Positions 27,087-34,211 of a DNA stretch of 64,000 bases are shown piece after piece. Made by a program: the position numbers and the translations under genes. Each line of letters begins with the position of its first letter. Position 1 is the stretch's first letter. Where the stretch lies: the NCBI RefSeq assembly GCF_024206475.1, contig NZ_JAMBPR010000005.1:146734-210733 (forward strand), written 5' to 3'. The DNA comes from Paraburkholderia sp. CNPSo 3274 (GTDB lineage: Bacteria; Pseudomonadota; Gammaproteobacteria; Burkholderiales; Burkholderiaceae). The notes under the pieces were generated by a model. The model was given only the letters and a program-made list of their open reading frames with translations, was not told the DNA's origin and ran no database searches.

Positions 27087-27524
27087 TCAGTCGTCTGTGA
27101 ACTTGCGAAGCAGGCGGTTCAGTTCGGCAAACTCAGCCTTGGTGAATTTGCGCAGACGTGCGTTCAACACATGCGGCGCGACTTCCGGAATCTGCGCCGC
27201 CGTTCCCAGTCCTTTTTCCGTCAGGTTCAGATTGACCACGCGACGGTCGTCTGCGTCGCGGGAACGCTCCAGCAGACCCTTCGTTTCCAGCTTGTCCAGC
27301 ATCCGCGTCATGAGGCCCGTATCGATCCCGAGCAGCTTCGACAGTTCGAATGGCGTGGTCGCCACACCCTGCTTCAGCGAAAGCAGAATGCCCATTTGCT
27401 GGCCCGTGATGTCGAGGTCCTTGAGCGCCGCGTCCATCTCCGCGACGACCAGATTGCGCGCCTTGACGATCCTGAAACCGACACTTTCCGTGAGCATGAA
27501 ATTTCTCGTCGTGTAGTGGTCCAT
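27087..27524 (-). CDS. MarR-family regulator of the efflux operon
   Basis: A 145-residue winged-helix protein. The HTH is TPFELSKLLGIDTGLMTRMLDKLETKGLLER, with the wing RDADDRRVVNLNLTEKG. The start is set at 27524 by a GGAGG eight bases upstream. An ATG at 27548 is in frame but lacks a ribosome site, and the same frame runs on into antisense of the MFS gene. A sigma70-like promoter lies directly upstream with a perfect dyad in its spacer, the expected arrangement for autorepression. It resembles the MarR at 29279-29716. Confidence 0.88.
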   Translation of the reverse strand: MDHYTTRNFMLTESVGFRIVKARNLVVAEMDAALKDLDITGQQMGILLSLKQGVATTPFELSKLLGIDTGLMTRMLDKLETKGLLERSRDADDRRVVNLNLTEKGLGTAAQIPEVAPHVLNARLRKFTKAEFAELNRLLRKFTDD

Positions 27525-27549
27525 CGCGACATCCTCCGTGTTGAACATC

Positions 27550-27578
27550 ACAATATCTGCATTATCAGATATTGTCAA
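27550..27578 (-). promoter_or_regulatory. Promoter and operator of the marR-OMF-adaptor unit
   Basis: On the minus strand, TTGACA (27578-27573) and TATTGT (27555-27550) are separated by 17 bases. The inverted repeat CAATATCTG-N6-CAGATATTG (27551-27574) fills the spacer and part of both boxes. A repressor bound here would block polymerase; binding by the adjacent MarR protein is inferred. Confidence 0.65.
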
Positions 27579-27628
27579 GTGAACACGCGAGACCAATTTG
27601 CCCGCTGAACCGGGTTCAACTGCGGTAA

Positions 27629-29191
27629 TCAGTGTCCGCCAGCGCCTGCCGCGCCCGCGCCGCCGCCCTTGACCGGCCTCGTCACCCAGATCAGCGGGAT
27701 GATGACGATGAAGATCACCGCCGATATCCAGAAGATGTCGTTCAACCCCAGCATGGTGGCTTGCGCGTTGAGCGAGCTTTCGTAGAAGGCCGTGGCCTTG
27801 GGAAGGCCGCCTCCAAGCGTCGCCTGCAGGTGCGCAATCGCGCCGGTGAAAGCGGGATTCTCCACGCTCGTTTGCTCGGCGAGCCGTGCGTGGTGGAGGA
27901 TTGTGCGGTCGTTCCAGCCGTTGCTCATGAGCGACGTGCCCACCGCACCGGCGAAAATGCGCGCGAAGTTGGACAGACCCGCGGCCGCCGGAATCTCGTC
28001 GGGCCGCAGACCCGAGAGGATGATGCCGGTGAGCGGCGTGAAGAACAGCGCCGTTGGAATGCCTTGCAGCAGCGTCGGCAAAATCAGCGTCCACGCATCC
28101 ACGCCGGTCGTATAGTTCGCGCGCATGAAGAACACGGCAGCGAAGCCAACGAAGGCCAGGGTGGCGAGCACCCGCAGATCGGAGCGCGGCATGATCTTGC
28201 CCATCACGGGGGCCAGAATGACGGCGAAAATCCCCAGCGGCGCGGTGACGAGCCCTGCATCCACCGCGCGGTAGCCCAAAAAGCCCTGAATCCACTGCGG
28301 CAGGATGACGAGGTTTGCAAAGAAGATCGCATAGGCGACCGAAATTGCGATCGTGCCGCCGAGAAAGTTGCGTTTGGCGAACAGCCGTAAGTTGACGATA
28401 GGCTTTTCCTCGGTCAACTCCCAGATGAGGAAGAACACGAAGCTGACCGCCGCGACAATGGTGAGCGCCCAGATGACCGGCGAGCTGAACCAGTCGAGAT
28501 CCTTGCCCTTGTCGAGCATGATCTGCAGCGGCGCGACCCAGGCGATGAGCGAAATCAGCCCGACCTTGTCGATGGGCAGTTTGCGTGCCGGCGTCTCGCG
28601 GTCGCGGTAGATCGCCCATATCGCGCCGGCGGCAAAGAGGCCGACCGGTACGTTGATGTAGAAGATCCATGACCAGCTGTAGCTGTCGGTGATCCACCCG
28701 CCGAGCGCCGGGCCCGCGATCGGCCCGACGGTGGCGGTCATCGCCCACAGCGCCAGCGCATTCGAACTCTTTTCCTTGGGGAACGAAGCGAGCAGCAACG
28801 CTTGCGACAACGGCACGAGCGGCCCCGCCACGGCGCCCTGAACGATACGGGCGATGAGCAGCGTCAGCAGGTTCGGGGCCAGACCGCACGCTGCCGACGA
28901 GAGCACAAACAGCAGGATCGCCCAGACGAACAGCTTGACCTGGCCCACGCGCTGCGTCAGCCACCCGGTCAACGGAATGGACACCGCATTGGCCGCGGCA
29001 AAGAGCGTGATGACCCACGTGCCTTCGTCGATCGACACGCCGAGGTTGCCGGAGAGCGTGGGAATCGCGACGTTTGCAATCGACGAATCCAGCACGTTCA
29101 TAAAGGTGGCGAGCGCCACGGCGAAGGTGCCAAGTGCGAACTTCGCGCCCGTCAGCTGGGGCAGCCCGCCTGGGTTGGTCGATGGATTCAT
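27629..29191 (-). CDS. DHA2-family MFS drug exporter (EmrB-like)
   Basis: A 520-residue membrane protein with about 14 hydrophobic segments. It carries the DHA2 signatures: FMNVLDSSIANVAIPTLSGNL in helix 1, EGTWVITLFAAANAVSIPLTGWLTQRVG with the loop 2-3 motif, and GPALGGWITDSYSWSWIFYINVPVG in helix 5. It is the inner-membrane engine of the second tripartite pump. Unlike the first operon, it is followed by marR before the OMF and adaptor. Its promoter contains a variant of the MarR dyad. Confidence 0.92.
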   Translation of the reverse strand: MNPSTNPGGLPQLTGAKFALGTFAVALATFMNVLDSSIANVAIPTLSGNLGVSIDEGTWVITLFAAANAVSIPLTGWLTQRVGQVKLFVWAILLFVLSSAACGLAPNLLTLLIARIVQGAVAGPLVPLSQALLLASFPKEKSSNALALWAMTATVGPIAGPALGGWITDSYSWSWIFYINVPVGLFAAGAIWAIYRDRETPARKLPIDKVGLISLIAWVAPLQIMLDKGKDLDWFSSPVIWALTIVAAVSFVFFLIWELTEEKPIVNLRLFAKRNFLGGTIAISVAYAIFFANLVILPQWIQGFLGYRAVDAGLVTAPLGIFAVILAPVMGKIMPRSDLRVLATLAFVGFAAVFFMRANYTTGVDAWTLILPTLLQGIPTALFFTPLTGIILSGLRPDEIPAAAGLSNFARIFAGAVGTSLMSNGWNDRTILHHARLAEQTSVENPAFTGAIAHLQATLGGGLPKATAFYESSLNAQATMLGLNDIFWISAVIFIVIIPLIWVTRPVKGGGAGAAGAGGH

Positions 29192-29237
29192 GTTAGGTTC
29201 TCTCGTCTGGATGCGAATGTCCCGTCAAGCACGGGCC

Positions 29238-29266
29238 GTTATCTGACATGTCTGATAATTGGGCAA
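29238..29266 (-). promoter_or_regulatory. Promoter-like element with MarR-type palindrome before the MFS gene
   Basis: On the minus strand, TTGCCC (29266-29261) and GATAAC (29243-29238) are 17 bases apart. Across the spacer lies TTATCTGACATGTCTGATAA (29239-29258), self-complementary except for one symmetric pair. The left half equals the ATCTG of the other sites, while the right half is CTGAT instead of CAGAT. Confidence 0.5.
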
Positions 29267-29278
29267 AAAAATGGCGCA

Positions 29279-29716
29279 TTAGCCATGGAGCAGCCTGGAA
29301 AGCAGCGTGGTCAAGGCGTCGAAGTCGGACTTCGAGAGGTGCGAGAGCCGCTCGCGCCAGGCGCCAGGCGCGACGTCTGTGTTTCGGGCCGCGACCAAGC
29401 ATCCCTCCCGCGTCAACGAAACGTCCACGAGGCGCCGGTCCGTGCCATTGCGCGCGCGCTCCACGAGCCCGCTGGCTTCGAGCTTGTCCAGCACGCGGGT
29501 CATCCGGGCGGGGTGAACGCCAAGCAGCTTCGCCAGTGCCGCCGGCGTTTTCGCGCTCCCGCCGGACAGCGTCAGCAGAATGCCGCGCTCCTGCAGGTTC
29601 AGCCCGGCGTCCTTGAGCCCTGCCCTGAGTTCAGTGGCCATCAGGTGATGCGCCTGACCCAGCACGAACACCAGTTTCTGCGTCCGCTCGAAATCTTCGC
29701 TGACGGGATCGTTCAT
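29279..29716 (-). CDS. MarR-family regulator
   Basis: A 145-residue winged-helix protein. The HTH is TPAALAKLLGVHPARMTRVLDKLEASGLVER, with the wing NGTDRRLVDVSLTREG. The start is the ATG at 29716, with TAGGAGGG upstream. It lies 87 bp before the MFS pump gene on the same strand and is similar to the MarR within the operon, so two MarR paralogues flank the pump gene. Its promoter carries the same ATCTG-N6-CAGAT dyad, suggesting cross- or auto-repression. Confidence 0.88.
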   Translation of the reverse strand: MNDPVSEDFERTQKLVFVLGQAHHLMATELRAGLKDAGLNLQERGILLTLSGGSAKTPAALAKLLGVHPARMTRVLDKLEASGLVERARNGTDRRLVDVSLTREGCLVAARNTDVAPGAWRERLSHLSKSDFDALTTLLSRLLHG

Positions 29717-29744
29717 CGATTGCCCTCCTAGATATCTGATGCGG

Positions 29745-29773
29745 ACTATATCTGACATTGCAGATTTATGCAA
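29745..29773 (-). promoter_or_regulatory. Promoter and operator of the upstream marR gene
   Basis: On the minus strand, TTGCAT (29773-29768) and TATAGT (29750-29745) have a 17-base spacer. The spacer holds ATCTG-N6-CAGAT (29750-29765). A further half-site ATATCTGAT is at about 29732-29740. Confidence 0.6.
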
Positions 29774-29963
29774 ACTGGTTTCCGAGCTTGTGCGAGACGA
29801 GCGAGCGCATCGATCCGGCCCGCAACCGCCCACTGCGCGCGATACGATACACCGTGTAAAAAGTGATGTGAACGGCAAGCGATTATCGATCGTCGTTCTT
29901 CGAAGCTATATTGTTCCGGCGGAAGTCCGGATCGACGCACTCTTTTATCAGGAGAATCGAAGC

Positions 29964-30386
29964 ATGACTGACAAACCGCTTACTCTGGGCATCGATCACG
30001 TCGGGCTGACCGTGCGCGATCTAAACCTCACCCGTGACTTCTTCGTGAATTGTCTGGGCTGGAAACAGGTTGGCGAAAGACCCAGTTATCCAGCTGCGTT
30101 CGTTTCGGACGGGCACGTCATGTTGACCCTCTGGCAAGTGACCGACCCGAGCCGCCTCGTCGAGTTCGACCGGAAAGTCCACGTGGGCCTGCATCATCTT
30201 GCCTTGCGCGTAGGCAGCGAAGAAGCGCTCAACGATATCTACTCGCGCGTGTCCGCCTGGCCGGGCGTGAAAATTGAATTTGCACCAGAAGACCTCGGCC
30301 CGGGGCCGAAACGCCACACCATGCTCTACGAACCGGGCGGGATCAGGCTCGAATTCGACCACGATCCGCGCACACAGGCCTCCTGA
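29964..30386 (+). CDS. VOC-family (glyoxalase/dioxygenase fold) protein
   Basis: A 140-residue single-domain VOC protein from the ATG at 29964, with AGGAGA upstream. It has the paired beta-alpha-beta-beta-beta modules: IDHVGLTVRDLNLTRDFFVNCLGW starts the first and VGLHHLALRVGSEEALNDIYSRV the second, ending MLYEPGGIRLEFDHDP. The metal-ligand candidates are the His residues in IDHVGL and LHHLAL and the Glu in RLEF. Glyoxalase, fosfomycin-resistance and extradiol enzymes share this fold, and the substrate cannot be assigned. It is divergent from the MarR gene. Confidence 0.82.
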   Translation: MTDKPLTLGIDHVGLTVRDLNLTRDFFVNCLGWKQVGERPSYPAAFVSDGHVMLTLWQVTDPSRLVEFDRKVHVGLHHLALRVGSEEALNDIYSRVSAWPGVKIEFAPEDLGPGPKRHTMLYEPGGIRLEFDHDPRTQAS

Positions 30387-30398
30387 GCATCGCAGTCA

Positions 30399-30422
30399 AC
30401 CGCGCGTAAGCACCCGCGCGGT
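30399..30422 (+). terminator. Hairpin after the VOC gene
   Basis: ACCGCGCG (30399-30406) and CGCGCGGT (30415-30422) form an 8-bp G/C stem with an 8-base loop, followed by a T-rich stretch (CAGGTCTATTCTATTT). It starts 12 bases after the VOC stop. A Rho-independent terminator is likely, though the T-run is interrupted. Confidence 0.5.
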
Positions 30423-30643
30423 CAGGTCTATTCTATTTAATCAGTTATCCAAAGTTATATAAGCGTCATCTGCATAACCTTGCGCCGCGCATCATCGCAC
30501 CCGACTTGCTCCCATTTGTTCCTGTGACTCACAACTGTTTGTCCGCGTCCTGTATTCAAACCGGGGGCGTGGATGCGTAAATTGATCGTCATCGGAGCAG
30601 CAAGCCCGATCAGAAAGATAGTCCAACTTACTTCGAGGTTCAT

Positions 30644-31354
30644 ATGAGTCAATCCCCCAAAGTCGTCGTGGTCACTGGTGCATCGCAAGGCATCGGCGCC
30701 GAAACGGCCAAGGCGTTCCGCGCGCTCGGTCACAACGTGGTCGCGACGTCGCGGAACATCAAACAGACTGACGATAGCAATCTCGTCGCAGTGGCCGGCG
30801 ATATTGCCGACCCGGCCACGGCTCGCCGTGTCATCGAAACGGCCGTTTCGCGCTTTGGCCGCGTCGATACGCTCATCAACAACGCGGGCATTTTCGTGGC
30901 GAAGCCGTTCACGCAATACACCGCGGAAGACTACGCCACGATCACGGGCATCAATCTCGCCGGTTTCTTCCATATCACACAGCTCGCTATTGCGGAGATG
31001 GAAAAGCACGAGAGCGGCCACATCGTCAGTATCACGACGACGCTCGTCGATCACGCGATCGACGGCGTACCGTCGGTGCTGGCCTCGCTGACCAAGGGCG
31101 GTCTGGCCGCCGCAACGCGCTCGCTGGCTATCGAGTATGCCAAGCGCGGCATTCGCGCAAACGCGGTGTCCCCCGGCATCATCAAGTCGCCGATGCACGC
31201 GGTCGAAACCCACGCGGCGCTTGGCGCGCTGCATCCGATGGGTCATATGGGCGAGATGAGCGACATCGTGAACGCCATCCTCTATCTCGACTCGGCCGCC
31301 TTCGTGACAGGCGAAATCCTCCACGTCGACGGCGGCCAGGTCGCCGGCCACTGA
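30644..31354 (+). CDS. SDR-family protein lacking the catalytic tyrosine
   Basis: A 236-residue Rossmann-fold protein. The cofactor-binding TGASQGIGAE is at residues about 9-18, NNAGIF near 83-88, and the terminal VTGEILHVDGGQ is typical of classical SDRs. The active-site YxxxK, however, reads A147-S-L-T-K151: the lysine is present and the tyrosine is alanine. The sequence around it (SVLASLTKGGL) aligns without a gap, so this is a substitution rather than an error of alignment. Dehydrogenase activity is therefore uncertain. A tautomerase gene follows 71 bases downstream in the same direction. Confidence 0.85.
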   Translation: MSQSPKVVVVTGASQGIGAETAKAFRALGHNVVATSRNIKQTDDSNLVAVAGDIADPATARRVIETAVSRFGRVDTLINNAGIFVAKPFTQYTAEDYATITGINLAGFFHITQLAIAEMEKHESGHIVSITTTLVDHAIDGVPSVLASLTKGGLAAATRSLAIEYAKRGIRANAVSPGIIKSPMHAVETHAALGALHPMGHMGEMSDIVNAILYLDSAAFVTGEILHVDGGQVAGH

Positions 31355-31425
31355 AGCTGCACTGAACCGATGCGGAGTGCCGGTCGCCGGCGCTCCGTCC
31401 AACGATCACCGTCAAGGAAAGCGAA

Positions 31426-31659
31426 ATGCCGATCGTCACAATTCAGGTTACACGCGAGGGCACACGGCCCGGCACGGATTCCGTCACGTCGGAAGAAAAG
31501 GCCCAACTCATCAAGGGCGTGAGCCAGCTCATGCTCGACGTGCTGAACAAACCGCTGGAGGCGACGTTCGTCGTCATCGAAGAGGTGCCAACGGAAAACT
31601 GGGGATGGGGCGGCCTGCCTACCGACGTCTATCGACGACAAAAGGGACTCATCAAGTAA
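31426..31659 (+). CDS. 4-oxalocrotonate tautomerase-like protein
   Basis: A 77-residue small tautomerase. MPIVTIQVT places the catalytic Pro1 after methionine removal. The remainder (EEKAQLIKGVSQLMLDVLNKPLEATFVVIEEVPTENWGWGG) matches the beta-alpha-beta unit, with the family WGWGG near the C-terminus. It probably tautomerises or isomerises an enol or keto acid, and works with the SDR upstream. Length is slightly above the 62-residue 4-OT norm, as in the subgroup with an insert after strand 1. Confidence 0.85.
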   Translation: MPIVTIQVTREGTRPGTDSVTSEEKAQLIKGVSQLMLDVLNKPLEATFVVIEEVPTENWGWGGLPTDVYRRQKGLIK

Positions 31660-31666
31660 ACGCGCG

Positions 31667-31684
31667 GCCCGCTCGAGAGCGGGC
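31667..31684 (+). terminator. Short hairpin after the tautomerase gene
   Basis: GCCCGCT and AGCGGGC form a 7-bp stem with loop CGAG, seven bases after the stop. There is no real T-run after it, so it may be a transcript-end stabiliser rather than a strong terminator. Confidence 0.35.
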
Positions 31685-31695
31685 TTCGCGCACAA

Positions 31696-32235
31696 ATGCA
31701 CCGGTCGCATCGTGGCGCTATCAATCTTCATCTGAGGCCTCGCATGAATACGGACGACGGACTTCGAACGCGATCGCGCAATAGCCGCGCAAATGCGGGC
31801 GCGATGGCAGGCGGCAAACACGCCTCGCGCCCGGACCCATGGGAGCAGACCCTCCTGCTACTCGACAGGCTTTGCGCGAAGGAACCCCGCGCAGAGGCCC
31901 TGAGCCCCGCTGAACTCACTGCCGGCCCGCACAGTAGCGACGGAAGGTGCCGTAAAAGCCGGGAAAAGCGCGATGTGTCGATCGACGCACCGTGCGCAGC
32001 CGTTGTCACGCTCCTCGAACACCTCTCCCCCAGAACGGTTGCGCTGCGCTGGTGCTCTGCCTCATGCCACTACGGCTATCAAATCTGGGTCTGCGCAAAG
32101 GCACGCCGGGCCGGCGTGTGCGCAGTGAGCGGCAAAGCGATCAGTCGCGGCGATATCATCTACCGGCCTTATACCCGCACGCCTGTCCTTCCCGTCAACG
32201 TGAACGCCATGATTCATCTTGCTGCTTTGGCCTGA
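31696..32235 (+). CDS. DUF3331-like protein
   Basis: Up to 179 residues. The C-terminal half carries the DUF3331 pattern known from Burkholderia: VTLLEHLSPRTVALRWCSASCHYGYQIW, then RRAGVCAVSGKAISRGDIIYRP with its CAVSGK motif, and a final NAMIHLAAL. The N-terminal 80 residues are low-complexity and probably disordered. Start choice is open: ATG at 31696 or at 31744 (MNTDDGLRTR), neither with a good ribosome site. Function is unknown. Confidence 0.68.
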   Translation: MHRSHRGAINLHLRPRMNTDDGLRTRSRNSRANAGAMAGGKHASRPDPWEQTLLLLDRLCAKEPRAEALSPAELTAGPHSSDGRCRKSREKRDVSIDAPCAAVVTLLEHLSPRTVALRWCSASCHYGYQIWVCAKARRAGVCAVSGKAISRGDIIYRPYTRTPVLPVNVNAMIHLAALA

Positions 32236-32330
32236 TGGAAGCAGTTCGGTAGTCTGATTCGGCACGCCAGGGGCTTGGGCCGGAATGCTCTGCAATCGGA
32301 AGTTGTGAAAACGTATTCAAGGAGAGCGTC

Positions 32331-33017
32331 ATGAAGATTCTTATGGTTTTGACTTCGCACGACGAACTGGGCAATACGGGACGCAAGACCGGGTTCTGGC
32401 TCGAGGAACTCGCCGCGCCGTACTACGTGTTCAAGGACGCCGGCGTGCAGGTTGTGCTGGCGTCGCCCAAGGGCGGCAAACCACCGCTAGACCCCAAGAG
32501 CAACGAGCCGGACTTTCAGACTGACCTGACACGTCGCTTCGAAGCCGATCCGGCTGCGTTGTCGGACCTGGGCAACACTGCGAAGCTCAAGGATGTCGCC
32601 CATGACGAATTCGACGCGGTGTTCTACCCCGGTGGCCACGGTCCGATGTGGGATCTCGCCGAAGACCGTGATTCCATTAGCCTGATCGAGCGCACGATCG
32701 CAGCGGGGAAACCCGTTGATCTCGTATGCCACGCGCCCGGGGTTCTGCGACACGTTAAAGGCCCCGATGGCAAGCCGCTCGTCAATGGCAAGTCGGTCAC
32801 GGGCTTTACGAATAGCGAAGAGGAAGCGGTCGGTCTGACCAAGGTGGTGCCGTTCCTCGTTGAAGACGAGCTCAAGGCGAAGGGTGGCAACTATTCGAAG
32901 GGCCCCGACTGGCAGCCGTATGTGCTCGAAGACGGGCTGCTGCTCACCGGGCAGAATCCCGCTTCGTCGGGGCCGGCCGCCAAGGCGTTACTGGCGAAAT
33001 TGGGTAGCGGCCGCTGA
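32331..33017 (+). CDS. DJ-1/PfpI-family (class I amidotransferase-like) protein
   Basis: A 228-residue cytoplasmic protein of the Hsp31/YhbO-like group: MKILMVLTSHDELG, TGFWLEELAAPYYVFKDAG, FYPGGHGPMWDL, and the nucleophile elbow DLVCHAPGVL with Cys133. The Glu in FWLEE is the expected partner residue. Family members are glyoxalase III, chaperones or proteases of stress metabolism, and the activity here cannot be set. An AAGGAGAG site precedes the ATG. It stands alone, convergent with the DUF4863 gene 9 bases away. Confidence 0.82.
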   Translation: MKILMVLTSHDELGNTGRKTGFWLEELAAPYYVFKDAGVQVVLASPKGGKPPLDPKSNEPDFQTDLTRRFEADPAALSDLGNTAKLKDVAHDEFDAVFYPGGHGPMWDLAEDRDSISLIERTIAAGKPVDLVCHAPGVLRHVKGPDGKPLVNGKSVTGFTNSEEEAVGLTKVVPFLVEDELKAKGGNYSKGPDWQPYVLEDGLLLTGQNPASSGPAAKALLAKLGSGR

Positions 33018-33026
33018 TCCCACCCC

Positions 33027-33581
33027 TCAAGCCGGCATCTCGCCGAACGCAATCCGCCCCGCGGGCAAAAACGTGAGCGAGATGACGGCGCCTCCCTTGA
33101 CTTCCGGAAAGTGGCGGCTGCCCGGCGCGGGCGCCGTCCATCCGCCATCGCACCAGCCGTTCGGACCGGCGAGCGCAGCACCCGCATTCAGCGGCACGAC
33201 GAGATTGATCTCGCCGTACGGGTGAAAATGGAAGTCGGCGCGAAAGCTGCCCTCCGGGTTGTGCTGGGTGTTATCCGTGCTGTCCAGCAGCACCGCCGTG
33301 GCGCTGAAGAAGAACGTCTGAGCACTGGGCGCGACCACAAGCGAGCGGCGGTAACGCGGGCCGGCAACCTCCATGTCGGCCGCCCAGCCGTCCTTTACGC
33401 CAAGCGTAATCAGCCGCGCCAAGTCCCTGTACAACGCGCTTTCAACGCCGTATTTCGCATTCAACCATTGCTCGGCCTCGACGCCCGCGGTCATGTCCTT
33501 GACCTCTTGCAGAAAGGGGAGGAGACGGGCGATCAGCTCGTCTTTGCTACTGGCGTATTGAGTCTGCGGCATAGTTGACAT
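33027..33581 (-). CDS. DUF4863-like protein (4-hydroxylaminobenzoate lyase family)
   Basis: From the ATG at 33581, 184 residues: MSTMPQTQYASSKDELIARL, then RDLARLITLGVKDGWAADMEVAGPRYRRS, the cupin-like core ADFHFHPYGEINLVVPL, and GGAVISLTFLPAGRIAFGEMPA. This matches the family that includes the PnbB lyase of nitrobenzoate degradation; most members have no tested role. The reading frame continues upstream without a stop into a membrane protein (to 34211). The first 25 codons before 33581 look like untranslated spacer, so I treat them as two genes. Confidence 0.72.
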   Translation of the reverse strand: MSTMPQTQYASSKDELIARLLPFLQEVKDMTAGVEAEQWLNAKYGVESALYRDLARLITLGVKDGWAADMEVAGPRYRRSLVVAPSAQTFFFSATAVLLDSTDNTQHNPEGSFRADFHFHPYGEINLVVPLNAGAALAGPNGWCDGGWTAPAPGSRHFPEVKGGAVISLTFLPAGRIAFGEMPA

Positions 33582-34211
33582 GGCACTTGTGAGCGTCGGA
33601 AACACAACGTTCCCCATGAGTGAGGAGCGAGCACGGGGCAATGGCCGCGTGCAAGCATTCTTCCTCACTGCGCCCACTCTATCCATCATCAATCGGCCAG
33701 ATTTCCTATCGCATCGTCCATATTTTTGATGGCAACGGGTCACGTCATCGCGAGAGCGTTGCAACACCGGATCGCGAAACACCCGGTACACCACGAATGC
33801 CATCCACAACGCCAGCACGCCGAAACTCCACCACCGCAGATATATGCCCCACCCCCAAATGAGTGTGCCAAACGCCGAAAGCGTAAGCCCGCGCCTGGCC
33901 GCCAGGACCTCGCTCAACGCGCGATGAGGCTTGAAGCCGGTGTCTTCGTTTGCGTGGGCGAGCACAAGATTCGTCACGGTGTGTTCGAGATAGCGGCGCG
34001 ACGCCAGCAAAAGACCCGTGATTGTAATGACCGATCCAGACCGCTCGAACAGGTCCCAATGTGCGGAAGCCTGCGCAAGGTAGGCGCATACGATCGCAGG
34101 AGAAACCGCCAGCACGACCATGGCGATGCTGCGAAAAATATAGCCCCACGGCGTCCGCAAGGTTTCCTCGCACAGGCAATCCACTGCGCAGCTATAGGGC
34201 TTTTTACTCAC
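33582..34211 (-). CDS. Predicted membrane protein, in frame with DUF4863
   Basis: About 150-200 residues from a GTG at 34211, which overlaps the patatin TGA by four bases. Hydrophobic segments at about residues 25-48 (SIAMVVLAVSPAIVCAYLAQ), 58-72, and 108-145 (FGTLIWGWGIYLRWWSFGVL onward) suggest three or four membrane helices. Between them is a soluble loop NEDTGFKPHRALSEVLAARRG. I do not recognise the family. No stop separates it from DUF4863, so the C-terminal end is unknown; the coding character fades after VFRDPVLQRSRDD. A lost stop or a genuine fusion are both possible. Confidence 0.5.

Noticed and set aside
27087..29018. 643-residue fusion ending in MarR
   Set aside because: The N-terminal part is the MFS gene in a shifted frame. 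The MarR start at 27524 has its own promoter and ribosome site.
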